DNA of 64,000 nt from contig OZ234502.1 of assembly GCA_965153455.1 (NCBI GenBank), forward strand, positions 15,469,495 to 15,533,494, given 5' to 3'. The stretch's first letter is position 1. Every line of letters starts with the position of its first letter. Under the pieces are notes generated by a model, which worked only from the letters and a program-made list of their open reading frames with translations, did not search any database and was not told the DNA's origin. Below are positions 37,755 to 51,960 of the stretch, in pieces. The position numbers were made by a program, and so were the translations under genes. This DNA comes from Sphagnum compactum. Taxonomy: Eukaryota > Bryophyta > Sphagnopsida > Sphagnales.

Positions 37755-38300
37755 AAAATAAAATTTAGTCCCTTATTTCTTTTTTTGTGTACTTTTTTTC
37801 ATCGTCACTTTTGATTTGATCCTCAAATTGTTGACAAATGAGAAAAAGCAATTTATTATTAGTCCCCCTATTCCTCCCTCTTTCCTTTCCTTTTGTACTT
37901 TTTCATCCGCATGTGTAGAGCTTTCATCCTTACTTTCATCCAATTATGTTCCTTCCTTCCTTCCTTCCTTGCTTTATAGCAATTGATTAGTCGCCTATTC
38001 CTATATTCATGTGTACTTTTTTCATTCATCCTCACTTCTTAAATCCAAATCCTCAATTTCAACGAAATGAAGAAAAGCAATTGAGTCCCCCTATTCCTTT
38101 CCTTTCCTTTCCTTGTGTACGTTTTTCATCCTCAGTTTCATCCTTATTCCTATATTCATGTGTACTTATTTCATTCATCCTCACCTTTTTAAAATCCAAA
38201 TCCTCAATGTCAACGAAATTGAGTCCCGTATTCTACTCTTTCATTTCCTTGTGTACATTGTTTCATCCTCATATGTTCCATTTTCATCCTCACTTTCATC

Positions 38301-39199
38301 CAATCTTGTTCCTTCGTTCGTTGATTTGTTTGTCGTTGTCGCGGCGATTGCGCTCCGTTGTCACTCTGCTGCGTTGCTGCGGCGACTGCGCTCCGTCTTC
38401 GCTGTTCTGCTCTGTTGTGTGCGAACTGTTGCTGCTGTATCTGACACCTTCCGTGCTATGGCAGAGATTTTGCTTATCTGACTCTGCTTCTTGAAACTTG
38501 AGAGGGAAGCAGTTCATCATGAGTCTGCCTCAGAAGTTAGAACTGGCGCCGCCTTTCTTTACATCTTCGCATCCATCTCTGTGCTCTGCTGACTCATGTA
38601 GGTGTAATCGTGTCTTGTGTGTGGTGAGGAACTGTGCGTTGTGAGGTTCGAGGTCCGGATCATTGACTCTTGTTTTGTTGCGGAGCTTCGGTCAAGGTTT
38701 GGAAATCATTATTGAATGTATTGCGGAGCTTTGGATCTGTTAGGTATGGAATGGTTTTGCGGAGCTTGCTTTGGCATTTATATGTAGCTCATCATCCTCT
38801 TCGATCTGCATCTTTTTCGGTCGGAGAGTTCTTCGTCTGTTTACAGTTTTTCAGATCATTCGCTACCTCGTCGGGTTATCGTCTCTGAGAAGGAGTTTCG
38901 GTAGTTGTTGTGGATTTTACTTCTTGGAGGTTTTTCTTTTCGTATTGTCCACAAATAGTGGCGATCGGTAGTTGCTGTAGCTTTTTCTTCTTCCTTCTTT
39001 CCGTCTCATGCAACGAAGAGTGTGTGTCGATCGGTAGTTTGTTGTAGCTTTGCTTCTTCCAGGTTCCATATCGAGGAGACCTGTGCAGTACAAGTGCTAG
39101 CCCAAATCAGTCTTGAAGTCTTATTATACGCTTCAAAGCTTTGCAGCTTGACTCAAGCGGAGTCGCGGTGTGTGTGTGTGTGACTGGCAGGTTGCGATC
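38301..39199. promoter_or_regulatory. Likely promoter and 5' leader region of the ADH-like gene
   Basis: The stretch changes from the pyrimidine-rich array to mixed sequence with several short direct repeats. 'gcggcga(t/c)tgcgctccgt' occurs twice near 38340-38400, 'gcggagctt' occurs three times at 38675-38770, and 'gatcggtagtt(t)g(t/c)tgtagcttt' occurs twice at 38963-39050. No conserved core element could be identified with certainty, and no independent gene is supported. Confidence 0.35.
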
Positions 39200-42675
<3,476 letters not shown>

Positions 42676-43331
42676 TGAAGCTTCATGATGTGAGGTGACT
42701 GTGGATTTAGACTAGTGTCACACGAATTGTCAGATTCTGCACAGCACTGGGTGTAAATATCTTGAGTGAATGCATATGAGTAGTTAGTATATAGGTGAAG
42801 AGAGCAATATACTACAAAACACTCATAAGCTAATCTACAAGTTATGCCAATCTGAATGTTTTTCCACATCCATCTCTGCAATAAAGTTTTGTTTTCAGTT
42901 TCAAAAACAACTTACAAATTTTTAAGTCTTCATTTTTGTAAATGTCTATAATTTCACTTCCTATGCACAAAAGTTAGGGAATTTGATTGTACAATTTAAT
43001 TTAAATCTTGGAAGGCTTCGGGTTACAATCAATTATGTAGTTTGGGTGTTGATTCTAGAACATTGTGCACAATTGGATGAGGTATACCTTCCCGTAGGGT
43101 TAGTTTCATTATGAAACAATCCTTTAAATAATGAAATGGAATTCTGTGAAAATATGAAGTGGAGGTGTTGAAAACCATCACATGGGATGATATGAATAAT
43201 TTCACTATTCGTAGGACAATATCATAGTAGACTATTGTAGATCATGAAATTTTCATTTGTCTTGTCAATGTGGAAGTTTATACTAAGCTATGGTATAGAT
43301 GGTAAGGGAAAGATTGATTCAAAATTAGTCT
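42676..43331. other. Convergent 3' region between ADH-like and GT61 genes
   Basis: The two genes point at each other, so this interval should carry both 3' untranslated regions and poly(A) signals. 'gcaataaag' at about 42879 may serve the ADH gene. No other gene is seen. Confidence 0.45.
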
Positions 43332-44858
43332 TTAAAGTTGGGCACCTTTGTTTGAATCAAAGCTTGTCCAATCGTACACCCAATGTAATGGGAAGCTATC
43401 ACCTACTCCTTTTGGTAATGCTAAGGAATGAATAATTTCATCCAACTTTGTAATGTTTATAGTGAAGTCTGGTGTATGATCTGCACTCTCACATTCAGTA
43501 GTGTTTCCTGCAAGAAGAGATGGAACTCGAAAGTCCCATGGATTTTCTTCGGTCTTGTGTTTTAACATCAAAGCTTCAACTATAACATCTATCCAAGTGG
43601 TTGGTCCACAAGGGCCATAAATTTCAATAACAGCTGCATGCTTTGGCATAAAAATCGAAGCCCATGTATTTGCTCCATGGGTGGTGATTAAAATATCAGT
43701 TTGGGACATGAGTGACACAACTTCAGGTAAACTTTGGTTGTACTCACCGGAAGCAAGCATTGCATCAACAAAGGTAACATGGAAAGGTGGTTGCACCCAA
43801 CTCTTTTGAAGGTGGTGCATAACTTCAAATGCATTTATTGTGCGTCTTCGATAGGTGTCTCCTCGGCCATAATATGTCACCCTTAGTCTTGTAGGAGGCC
43901 TCACAACTTGTGGCTCCTTGATCCCAAAGAAAGAAAAAGTTGCATCACGATATCGCAGTAATGCAGGTACATAAATGTTTGATCCGAGTTTGGTGTTCAT
44001 ACGACCACATGATGCACAAGCGGGCTTCAAGTGCTCAAAACATAGCAACCTTGTCTCATGTTCTGCGTGTTGAAGGAACTGAACTTGTGGTGAAAGCAAA
44101 CCCAAGGTGTAAAGTTGGTACATCATGGTGTTATGATTCATGCTTTGGTGTGCTCCTTCCAACCAAGCGTGCATATTATAGACATAATATCGAGTTGTGT
44201 GATTCTTGGGTAGTTGGTCAAGAGGGATAGCAGTGGTGAGGTGTGGCCAAATCCTCTCCGCAAAGTTATGGAAAACATTGTTAACATAAGGGATGATATG
44301 AGTGGTTTTTCCATCAATCCAAACTGCATCATCGGGGATGTTGTCCACATATTGTATGCCTTTGCAACCCCAAATACAATTGTAAGTATCTCGCCATTCT
44401 CTAACCATCTCTTCTCCTATAGCTTCCACACTTTGCTCCATCTCCTCTTGTGATGTACCCACCACCACCAATGTCCCATTTGGGTGCACACACACATCCA
44501 ACATGGGTGCCACACCATAATGTGGCATTTTGGTGTTAGAGATTTGTTCAAGCCTTGTTTTGAACACTGTTTTGTTGACGTTATTTAATGAAATCTCATC
44601 AAGGTGCACAATCTTACTTGCAATGGCCTCATGCATAGAAGGAGCTGTTAGAAGAAATGGCTTGGATGCCATTTTATCCATGAGAAAGGGAGTTGGCAAC
44701 TCCAACTCCGACAAATCTCTTTGTTTCAATAGTAGGATCTTGTATAACATGGGTTCTCCAATTAGAAAGAGCCCTGCAAAAACAACTAAGACCCATGCAT
44801 ACTTTGGGATTGCTCTTTTGCCTCCCAATAATGCTCTTCCAATGTTGCCCTTCCGCAT
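43332..44858 (-). CDS. Family GT61 glycosyltransferase (DUF563), type II Golgi membrane protein
   Basis: This is a single uninterrupted frame of 508 codons. A short basic N-terminus is followed by one hydrophobic segment at about residues 20-40 (YAWVLVVFAGLFLI), the usual signal anchor of a Golgi glycosyltransferase. The luminal part contains several N-glycosylation sequons (NKT, NGT, NHT, NTT) and the GT61 core. DILITTHGANTWASIFMP followed by AAVIEIYGPCGP (about 385-417) corresponds to the conserved H-G-A-x-L-x-x-x-x-F-L-P-x-x-A-x-x-x-E block. The preceding VTYYGRGDTYRRRTINAFEV matches the family's L-x-x-x-x-R-x-x-x-R-x-x-x-N-x-x-E region. Plant members include xylosyl- and arabinosyltransferases for xylan and N-glycans, and EOGT-like enzymes. 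The donor sugar cannot be told from sequence alone. Lack of introns contrasts with every other gene here. Confidence 0.88.
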   Translation of the reverse strand: MRKGNIGRALLGGKRAIPKYAWVLVVFAGLFLIGEPMLYKILLLKQRDLSELELPTPFLMDKMASKPFLLTAPSMHEAIASKIVHLDEISLNNVNKTVFKTRLEQISNTKMPHYGVAPMLDVCVHPNGTLVVVGTSQEEMEQSVEAIGEEMVREWRDTYNCIWGCKGIQYVDNIPDDAVWIDGKTTHIIPYVNNVFHNFAERIWPHLTTAIPLDQLPKNHTTRYYVYNMHAWLEGAHQSMNHNTMMYQLYTLGLLSPQVQFLQHAEHETRLLCFEHLKPACASCGRMNTKLGSNIYVPALLRYRDATFSFFGIKEPQVVRPPTRLRVTYYGRGDTYRRRTINAFEVMHHLQKSWVQPPFHVTFVDAMLASGEYNQSLPEVVSLMSQTDILITTHGANTWASIFMPKHAAVIEIYGPCGPTTWIDVIVEALMLKHKTEENPWDFRVPSLLAGNTTECESADHTPDFTINITKLDEIIHSLALPKGVGDSFPLHWVYDWTSFDSNKGAQL

Positions 44859-45419
44859 TTCAACAAATACTTGCTACAATAATAACACAAAAATCCTTTA
44901 TGCTTCAAATGCCACAAGCATTGAAAATGCTACCATATTTCATGCCCACTTTATGTACCCATTACTAATCCCCTCACTCACAAATATCATTTCACACATG
45001 AATCATCAAAAGACTTCCAACTCCATGAACTTGTTGTTTGTCCCAAAAAAAAAAAGCTTCAAACTACCCAACACTTGTTGATTGACAAAAGAACACCACG
45101 ATATATATAAGAGAAAAGAAACAAGGGGATTATTTCTCAGTGTATTGGGAAGCAAGTCACACTAAAATGCAGCTCCAACAAGAGGGAGAAAACACAAATT
45201 GAAAAGACCAAAAACAATTGATCATGTACATAAACATTGAAGGATGAAATTGAAGCCTTGGAGAGAGAGAGAGAGGGAGGGAGAGATGAACCTTTATGAT
45301 GTGAATTTGGACCCAAATGAACCCAAAAAAAATAGGACAAATGTAGAGAAGAAACTTAACTCAACTTGAAACAAAAACCCACACTCCAAGAAGATGAAAC
45401 TCATGTGTAAAATGGAAGC
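44859..45419. promoter_or_regulatory. Upstream region of the GT61 gene
   Basis: No exon is supported. The segment is A-rich and contains an (AG)n run at about 45259-45280. It probably includes the GT61 promoter and 5' leader on the minus strand, though no defined element can be named. Confidence 0.35.
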
Positions 45420-45612
45420 ATAACCCCCCTTTCCCCCAAAAGTTAGCCAACTCCACAATATACATAATATTACAATATATGATCCAAGTATCAATATCAA
45501 GAGAGGATCATATATGACCCCCTTTCCCCCAAAACTTAGCAACACCACAATATACAATATAATACAATATATGATCCAAGTATCAATATCAAGAGAGTAT
45601 CATGTATGAGAG
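45420..45612. repeat. Tandem duplication of about 100 bp
   Basis: The block with CCCCCTTTCCCCCAAAA, then 'ccacaatata(t)ac', then ATGATCCAAGTATCAATATC and 'aagagag' occurs at about 45424-45508 and again at about 45519-45600. It has only a few differences. A different diverged pair lies just to the right (45665-45760 and 45885-45985, sharing 'gtagttggc(g/c)t(a/g)tcag(a/c)ataaaa'). Confidence 0.8.
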
Positions 45613-45989
45613 AACATGTGGCATTAAAAAAACAATTTAAAATTAAACTCATTTTTGAGCACCATGCTTGAATCATTGTTGTTGGGTGACCCATATGTAA
45701 TGTAGTTGGCGTATCAGAATAAAATCTGGAGGATTTAAGAGTCATTCACAAATGGCTCCGAGAAAGCCCAACCAAATGAAAAATATAAAATATACGTGCA
45801 ATAATATAAGACTATAAAAATGGCATGAGAGATCAGCAATACTAAAAAATTATATTAGGAAAGAATTTCACCATCACGAGCAATCAAGCTATCCTCGTTG
45901 TTTATGGCTAACCCACATACTATTGTAGTTGGCCTGTCAGCATAAAAGACCTGAAGCACTTGAGGATCATGAAGCAATGGCTCTTTTGC

Positions 45990-48900
45990 TCTTTACTTTG
46001 TTTAGTCACAAAGGAAGGTTCATTTGTTGTTTGTTCGATCATGTCAAATTGTTGTAGGTCATGTTGTGAGTCTATGTACTCGGTGAAATCATCACTATGT
46101 GAGTAATGTCAAATATTTCCTTTTTTATCATAAACTTTTGCAAAAATTCTATAAAAAGTTGCCATGTTCCTACACATTGTTCAAGCAAGTAACTAGGATA
46201 TAAAGGGATTTTATTAAATTTCTATTGTCATTCATAGCTGGTCTATACCCAAACATGGCTAAATCTCTTTTGTGAATGATTTAATACCAATGTGGCAACA
46301 TTGCAAAATTGGAAAAAAAAAACAAAAACAAAAAACACTTGGTTAGCCACTTGATTGTGGCAGCCATTTACAAGTATGAAGTCTCTACATTTATTATACC
46401 AGGTAGTGTAGGTTGGGCAACTACACATTGGGTTACCCTTTGATCATGGGTAACCATTGTTGATTCCATTAATTGCTTGTGGGTGGTACACCAAAATTTC
46501 AACTTTTTTTCTTTTTTTTTCCTTTTCTTTTTGGTGATGGCCCCAACACAACACGAGCATTTTGGCTATAAACAATTTGATGCAATTGATTGTTGGATCC
46601 AATTGTGTATGAAAATAATTGTAACTGTTGTTTAATATTTCTTGTCTTAAGGTGGTAAATTAAGTTGGCAATATTTTTTTTCAGTTATTTATATCAAAAT
46701 TCATAATATATTATAAAAACTTATGAATAAATTTTTAAATCAATCTAATGAATGAAAATAACCCATTTATTAAAAAATTCAATATAACTAGTGTTTTTGT
46801 TCTTTAAAAGACTCCTAAAAGAATTTGGAAATTTTTGAAAATAACATATTTTTGAGAAATTTTTGATAAAAATATTAACATAATAGCATAATGAAACATT
46901 TTTTGGAGTCATTATTTTTCTTAAAAAAACCTTATTTCACTTCTAAGTCATGAAATCAAAATTATTCTTTTTGAATAATCGATCATGTTTTGCCATGTTA
47001 ACATGTTTGGCTAACTCACTTCTTTCAAAGGACTCACCTAAGGGGGGTGCACCATTGGCTCCTTATAATGTGGCCACACCCCTCCAACTAATTTTATAGT
47101 TGCTAATGCATGTGACAATTGAAGTTTGTTCATCATAACTTTGCTTCTAATTACACAATGTTTGGAAGCATGGAAAGTTCACATACCAAGGAGGAGTCAT
47201 GTTGGGATTTAGAGTTTATTAAGTGAGATCACCTTTGCGTATTACGTTTTGCTAGCTAATTTACTACTTGTATTTTAGTTTTTTTTGTTTGTTCTAGTGA
47301 TCATGAACATCAAGTTTCAACATATATATTCGTCAAGCTCTTTCATGGCCCAAAGTGAACCAACACCCATAAACACACCATCATGGATGGATGGTGTGTG
47401 GATACGATACTAATTTTCATTGGGTTCTTGTTCCCCAACTAGTCTCGCCATAACTAAGGGCTTGAAAAGTGTGCCATGGGTTCTAAAATTAGGGTTCAAA
47501 CTCATGTGGAGCAATGCTCATACAATATTACTAAGCAACTCTTGCATGTGTGGAAGTGTTGCTCACATAGTCCTAAGGGCCACTTTAGATGAGGGTCTAA
47601 GGTCTAGGGTCCAATGAAATGGAGCAATCCCCATTGGTTGAGAGCCATAAATTGGACCCGTGGCCTTTAGATGAGGGTCCGAGACCAAAAAATTGGCAAA
47701 TAGAGGCTAAACCTACATGGCACCAAATTTGGACCCCGCACCCCCAATCTAAAGTGGGCCTAACTATCGACACCTAATGGACCAATGAGTCACCATTTCT
47801 TTCACTACACCTGAATAATTGAACCATGATTGATTAACTACCATACCAAATTGTCGTAGAGCAAAGATATAATGTTATAGCTGCTTATAAGTAATCAATC
47901 CCTCCACTCTCGAATCAAAGTGCACACATTTTGACTACTTCTTCACAATTTGATCATGGTTGTTTTCTAGAAAAGGAAGACAATTAGCTTGCCAACTAAC
48001 TAACTCTAATTGAATGATTTTTCAGCCTATAAGGGGTGGGGCCTTTTGCTTCAAAATGGTACTCACCGAGTATGAAATGCTTATTTTTTTGTTAATCATA
48101 CAATGATTGCATGAGTTCTTGATCCTATAGAACTAGGGATTCTATTGCTTACCATTTGCTGGATGATTTGACAAGAAGATGGCAAGATTGAGTATTTCTT
48201 TCAAAGGTCCTCATTTCCTACCTACCTACCATATTTTACACAACATGCTTCTTGTTGTTGTTGTTGTTGCCAATATTTCTCCATGTTCAATCCTCTTGGG
48301 GTAGAACCTCCTTTGAAAGGGGACTGATTCTCATCACTATAGCCCATAGTTAGTTCATGCCCCTACCATTACCCTAGGCCAAAAATGGTAAAGAATGCAG
48401 GTAGGCATAGGAATTGTTGGTAGCCAAAGAGGTAAGCCATCATAGACTTAGTTTATTTTTCCTTTTGGGGAGGGTGGGGTATGTTAGATTTTCTGGGGGG
48501 TTCCCAATGAATTCTCAACATGTTCTCAATAACACCTCACTTTGTCCCATATCCTTGCCCAATGTTGTCCTCTTGGAATCTATGTAGGTGGCCTAATATT
48601 GGGACTTATATATATATTAGTTTAGATAATATACTTCTAATATTGGGGAGTCTCCAAAGTTTCAAAATATTCTTGTGATGGGCCAATCACAAAGATTGAA
48701 TGGATTCTTTTTCTTGGAAGCTTGGAAGGCACCCCCCCAACCCCACCCCGCCCACCAAACAACAACCATAGTACTTGGGCCCTTTCAATGGTACTTATAT
48801 TACTTTGAAATTTTGAAATTTTTTTGTCAGAAAGATTTTTTTTCTGAAAGAAAATTAAAAACTCGATGGAATATTTGAGAATATATCATTTGTTGAAATG

Positions 48901-51900
48901 GAATCCTCAAAATTAATTAATTATTCGACAAACATGTGTTGAAGTGGCCAAGGTACAACAATGCTTCATATGAATTGCAACTAAAACTTATATATGGAGG
49001 CAACCAAGGTGTGGTCTTCTGTTTTTAGATACAGACAAAGATTTTGTGGCCAAATGACTTTGTAGTAGAGGTCCACCCAGATCCCATATTTGGGCCTCTA
49101 CTTTTGTTTATCACATCCAACATAGAGTGATTTCCCAGGCCCCACCCACAAACATTGCAAACAAGTTGAAATCATACACAATTCTACATGCAGGCCCAAA
49201 GTCCCAACCAATTTTCACACTTTTATATAAGGCTACACTTCATTCTAAGTAAGAGTGTACAGGCCATTTTACTGTTGCCAATGACCCCCCCTTCCCACTA
49301 AAGTTTGTTGCGAAGAGACTAAGCATTGGTGTAAGATTTGGGCATAAAAATTTAGACTTGAACTTGTGAGTCAATGTGTGAGTGACATTTGAAGTATTGT
49401 GTATGCATATACGATGGATAGGCATGCTCGATAAACGTTGCATGCATCTAGATGAGAAGTTGTAGATTTTAGTTTAAAATTTGCATGCGTCTAGATTGGA
49501 AGTTTTTAGTTTAAGAATTTGAACCTTTCATTAAGGGTAGAGTCATTATGTGGTGAGCTCCTTCTATGGCTTAGGATTTGAGCTAACTATCACTTGCAAA
49601 CTAAGTTAGTTATCATTTTGGGTATGGGTTTTGATGTTTTGATTCTTTGGGTAGTAGTTATAAACTGGAATGTCGTCCTCCTCCCCAATAAAATCTTGAT
49701 TTTCAACATGGTCGGTCTGCCCATTAGTTGGACAGTGGGGTTGGAAGGTGAACAAGCTCAAAAATAGTCTGCATCTAAGGTTCATTGTTCAGTTTTTTTC
49801 TCAGAATTTTGCAATTTATCCTTCCTTTTCGTGATGAGTTGTGTTACCACTAACTATTTTATAGAGGTTTTCAAGAGTTGGAATTGAAGCTTTCTATAAG
49901 CTGTCGTGACTACTAGTGTTGTGCAAATATTTCAATTAAGAAAGAACCACTGGTTCCAGTTTTGTTTTAATATTTCAAACTCAGAGAATTGCCAGTTTTA
50001 GTTCTTTGAAAGAAAAATCAAAACAAAAGAACCATTTTGAAAACCTCAAAGAATTGGCAGTTTTCATGACAAAACAAGCAATTAGATAACTGATGGTCTT
50101 GTAGCTGATCATTTGATTTTGTCAATTCTGTTTGAGGATTGAGGATATGTTGGAACCCACTTCCTTGATTCTTTTGAGAATTGCAATGATGAATCCCAAC
50201 AACAATCCTCTCGTAACCATTGTGGGTTCATTATTGTTTCTGATAATTGCGCAACATCGGTTGTGACCAGGGTCTGTTACTATTTTCAATAATTGCCTCA
50301 CATTAGTTGAGACCCAGTGCAGTTCTTCCTTGGCGACGAGAACCTCCATTCATCTTGACATTGTAAAACTTATTTCGAGATTTTTCATGTAAGGGTTTAA
50401 GCCCCGTTCTTTAATTTCTAAATCTTTTGGTTTTGGTTTTAAAAAAAACCAGTTCCAATTCCATGTACACACATTGCACACGTTGCTTAATTCTAGAGAT
50501 TGTATGGGCACCAAATCTCTCAACAAATTAGAACAAAGTTCTATATAGGTATGAAGTTCAATAACTAATTATAATTAATAATAAAGTTCAGTCTACTTAT
50601 CAACTTTTTTATACTTAAAGATCTTAACCCTATGTTCAAGAATGTTTTTTTCCTGATTTTGATTTCAGATCTAGCAAAAGACTAGTTCCATGGTTTGATT
50701 CTTGTGTTAATCCAACCAGAAAAGAAAGAGTTTCAACTCTAGTCCAGGTCACAACAATTTGAACCTAAACCTTCAAATTTAACCTTACAAATTGATACCC
50801 TCACACCGTTGGACCCTAACCTTAAGCTTGCAACCAAGTCGTTGGAGATCTAGATCCTTTCAGGACTAACCTTAAGCTTTACAACCAGGTGATTGAAGAT
50901 CTAGATTCTTTTGGGAAATTGAAAAAACTTTATGTCTGAGAACTTAAGCTGTCTTGACTAAGTCAGAAAAGTTGGGATCGCTGTCGGATTCAGCATGCAT
51001 AAAAATTATAGAAATGTGTAAAGATGTGATAGGTTGGGTCCCATTCTTTTTGGGTAGTAGAATCTCAGACGTTTCTGTTTGTGCTCAGAAATTCTAGATA
51101 TGCTATTGGAAAGAAAAAGATCAAGATGGAGGGGTGGGGTCTGGCTCTTGCACACATGAATTTTGCTGCATCATCATCAGCACTATGCAAAAAGCTCAGC
51201 AACCCATTCTGTTATCAATCCTCAGTTTCATTCTGCAAAAGTTTGGACAGTTGGGCTTATTGATATTGATTGCAAAATAACATTCATGAAGCCTGGCACT
51301 GAGACAAACTTGTGGGCAACTCTTGGGAGATGGGTTGTTTTTTTGAAAAGGATGATGGAGTCGGGCTGCATGAGCACTTGTGCGACAGTATGTTCACGAA
51401 ATGATTGCACTAAATACACAACCAGCTCAGTCGCCTGCCAACCATTGATGGTGCAAATCCTTTGATGACATGCCTTTGCTATATATTGCAATTCTTGTAG
51501 CTCAATTTGCAGTCTCTGAAGGTATCTTTGTGGACACTTCAGGAACAGGCAGAGAAGGCTGTGTGCAATTGCTGTGGCTCTGCACACTACACTCACATGA
51601 CATCATACTTGGAACACATAAACAGATGACTCAGAAGAGCCCTCAGACTCACTGCTGTAAACAATAGCATTGTGCTCATGTATCTGAAGATCAGAGTTGT
51701 CGGCATCTCCTTGAACTCATAAGAGATAAAAGGACAGAGGCTCTTTGCCCTTGTCTCCTTGCTCCTTAAAAAACCAAAGGTTCATTTTCCACTTTGTGAA
51801 TGGGCATCAAGTCTAGCATTCACTGCTACTTTTACCCACAAATACAGAAATGTTATAATGCCTCTCACCCATAATGGTACATTGTTTCAATAACCCAAGC

Positions 51901-51960
51901 TTCTTTGCAACAAAAAAAACAAAATGAAATGATAAATTTTGATCTAGAATCTGCCCAGCA
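45990..51960. other. Long AT-rich spacer with old repeats
   Basis: I find no recognisable gene. The interval contains dispersed repeat B copy 2 (49327-49560), a segment shared with 14045-14130 (48505-48590) and a tandem pair of about 65 bp at 50819-50935 ('ctaaccttaagctt...caacca(a/g)gt...agatctaga'). A minus-strand frame of 122 codons at 51228-51596 is open and not low in complexity, but I do not recognise it. Confidence 0.45.
49327..49560. repeat. Dispersed repeat B, copy 2
   Basis: This is the partner of 10098-10320 in the same orientation. It carries an internal duplication of the 'gcatgc(a/g)tctaga' motif (near 49441 and 49483) that the other copy lacks. Confidence 0.65.

Larger units (their letters stand above)
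35690..38300. repeat. Minisatellite array of about 80-bp units, interrupted by a retroelement
   Basis: Units follow the pattern TGTATTTTTTTCATCCTCAC, then TTTTGATTTGATCCTCAATT, then 'ca(a)acaaatgagaaaagcaat' and 'ttagtcccctattc'. About six units lie left of 36153, and three or more diverged and longer units lie right of 37754, up to about 38300. Pyrimidine-rich filler of 'ccttt' type grows in the right half. The array is interrupted at 36168-37739 by the GC-rich element. Confidence 0.85.

Noticed and set aside
51228-51596. Minus-strand ORF of 122 codons
   Set aside because: The composition is not absurd, but I recognise no family, find no partner exons and cannot tell it from chance. It is mentioned only in the spacer entry.
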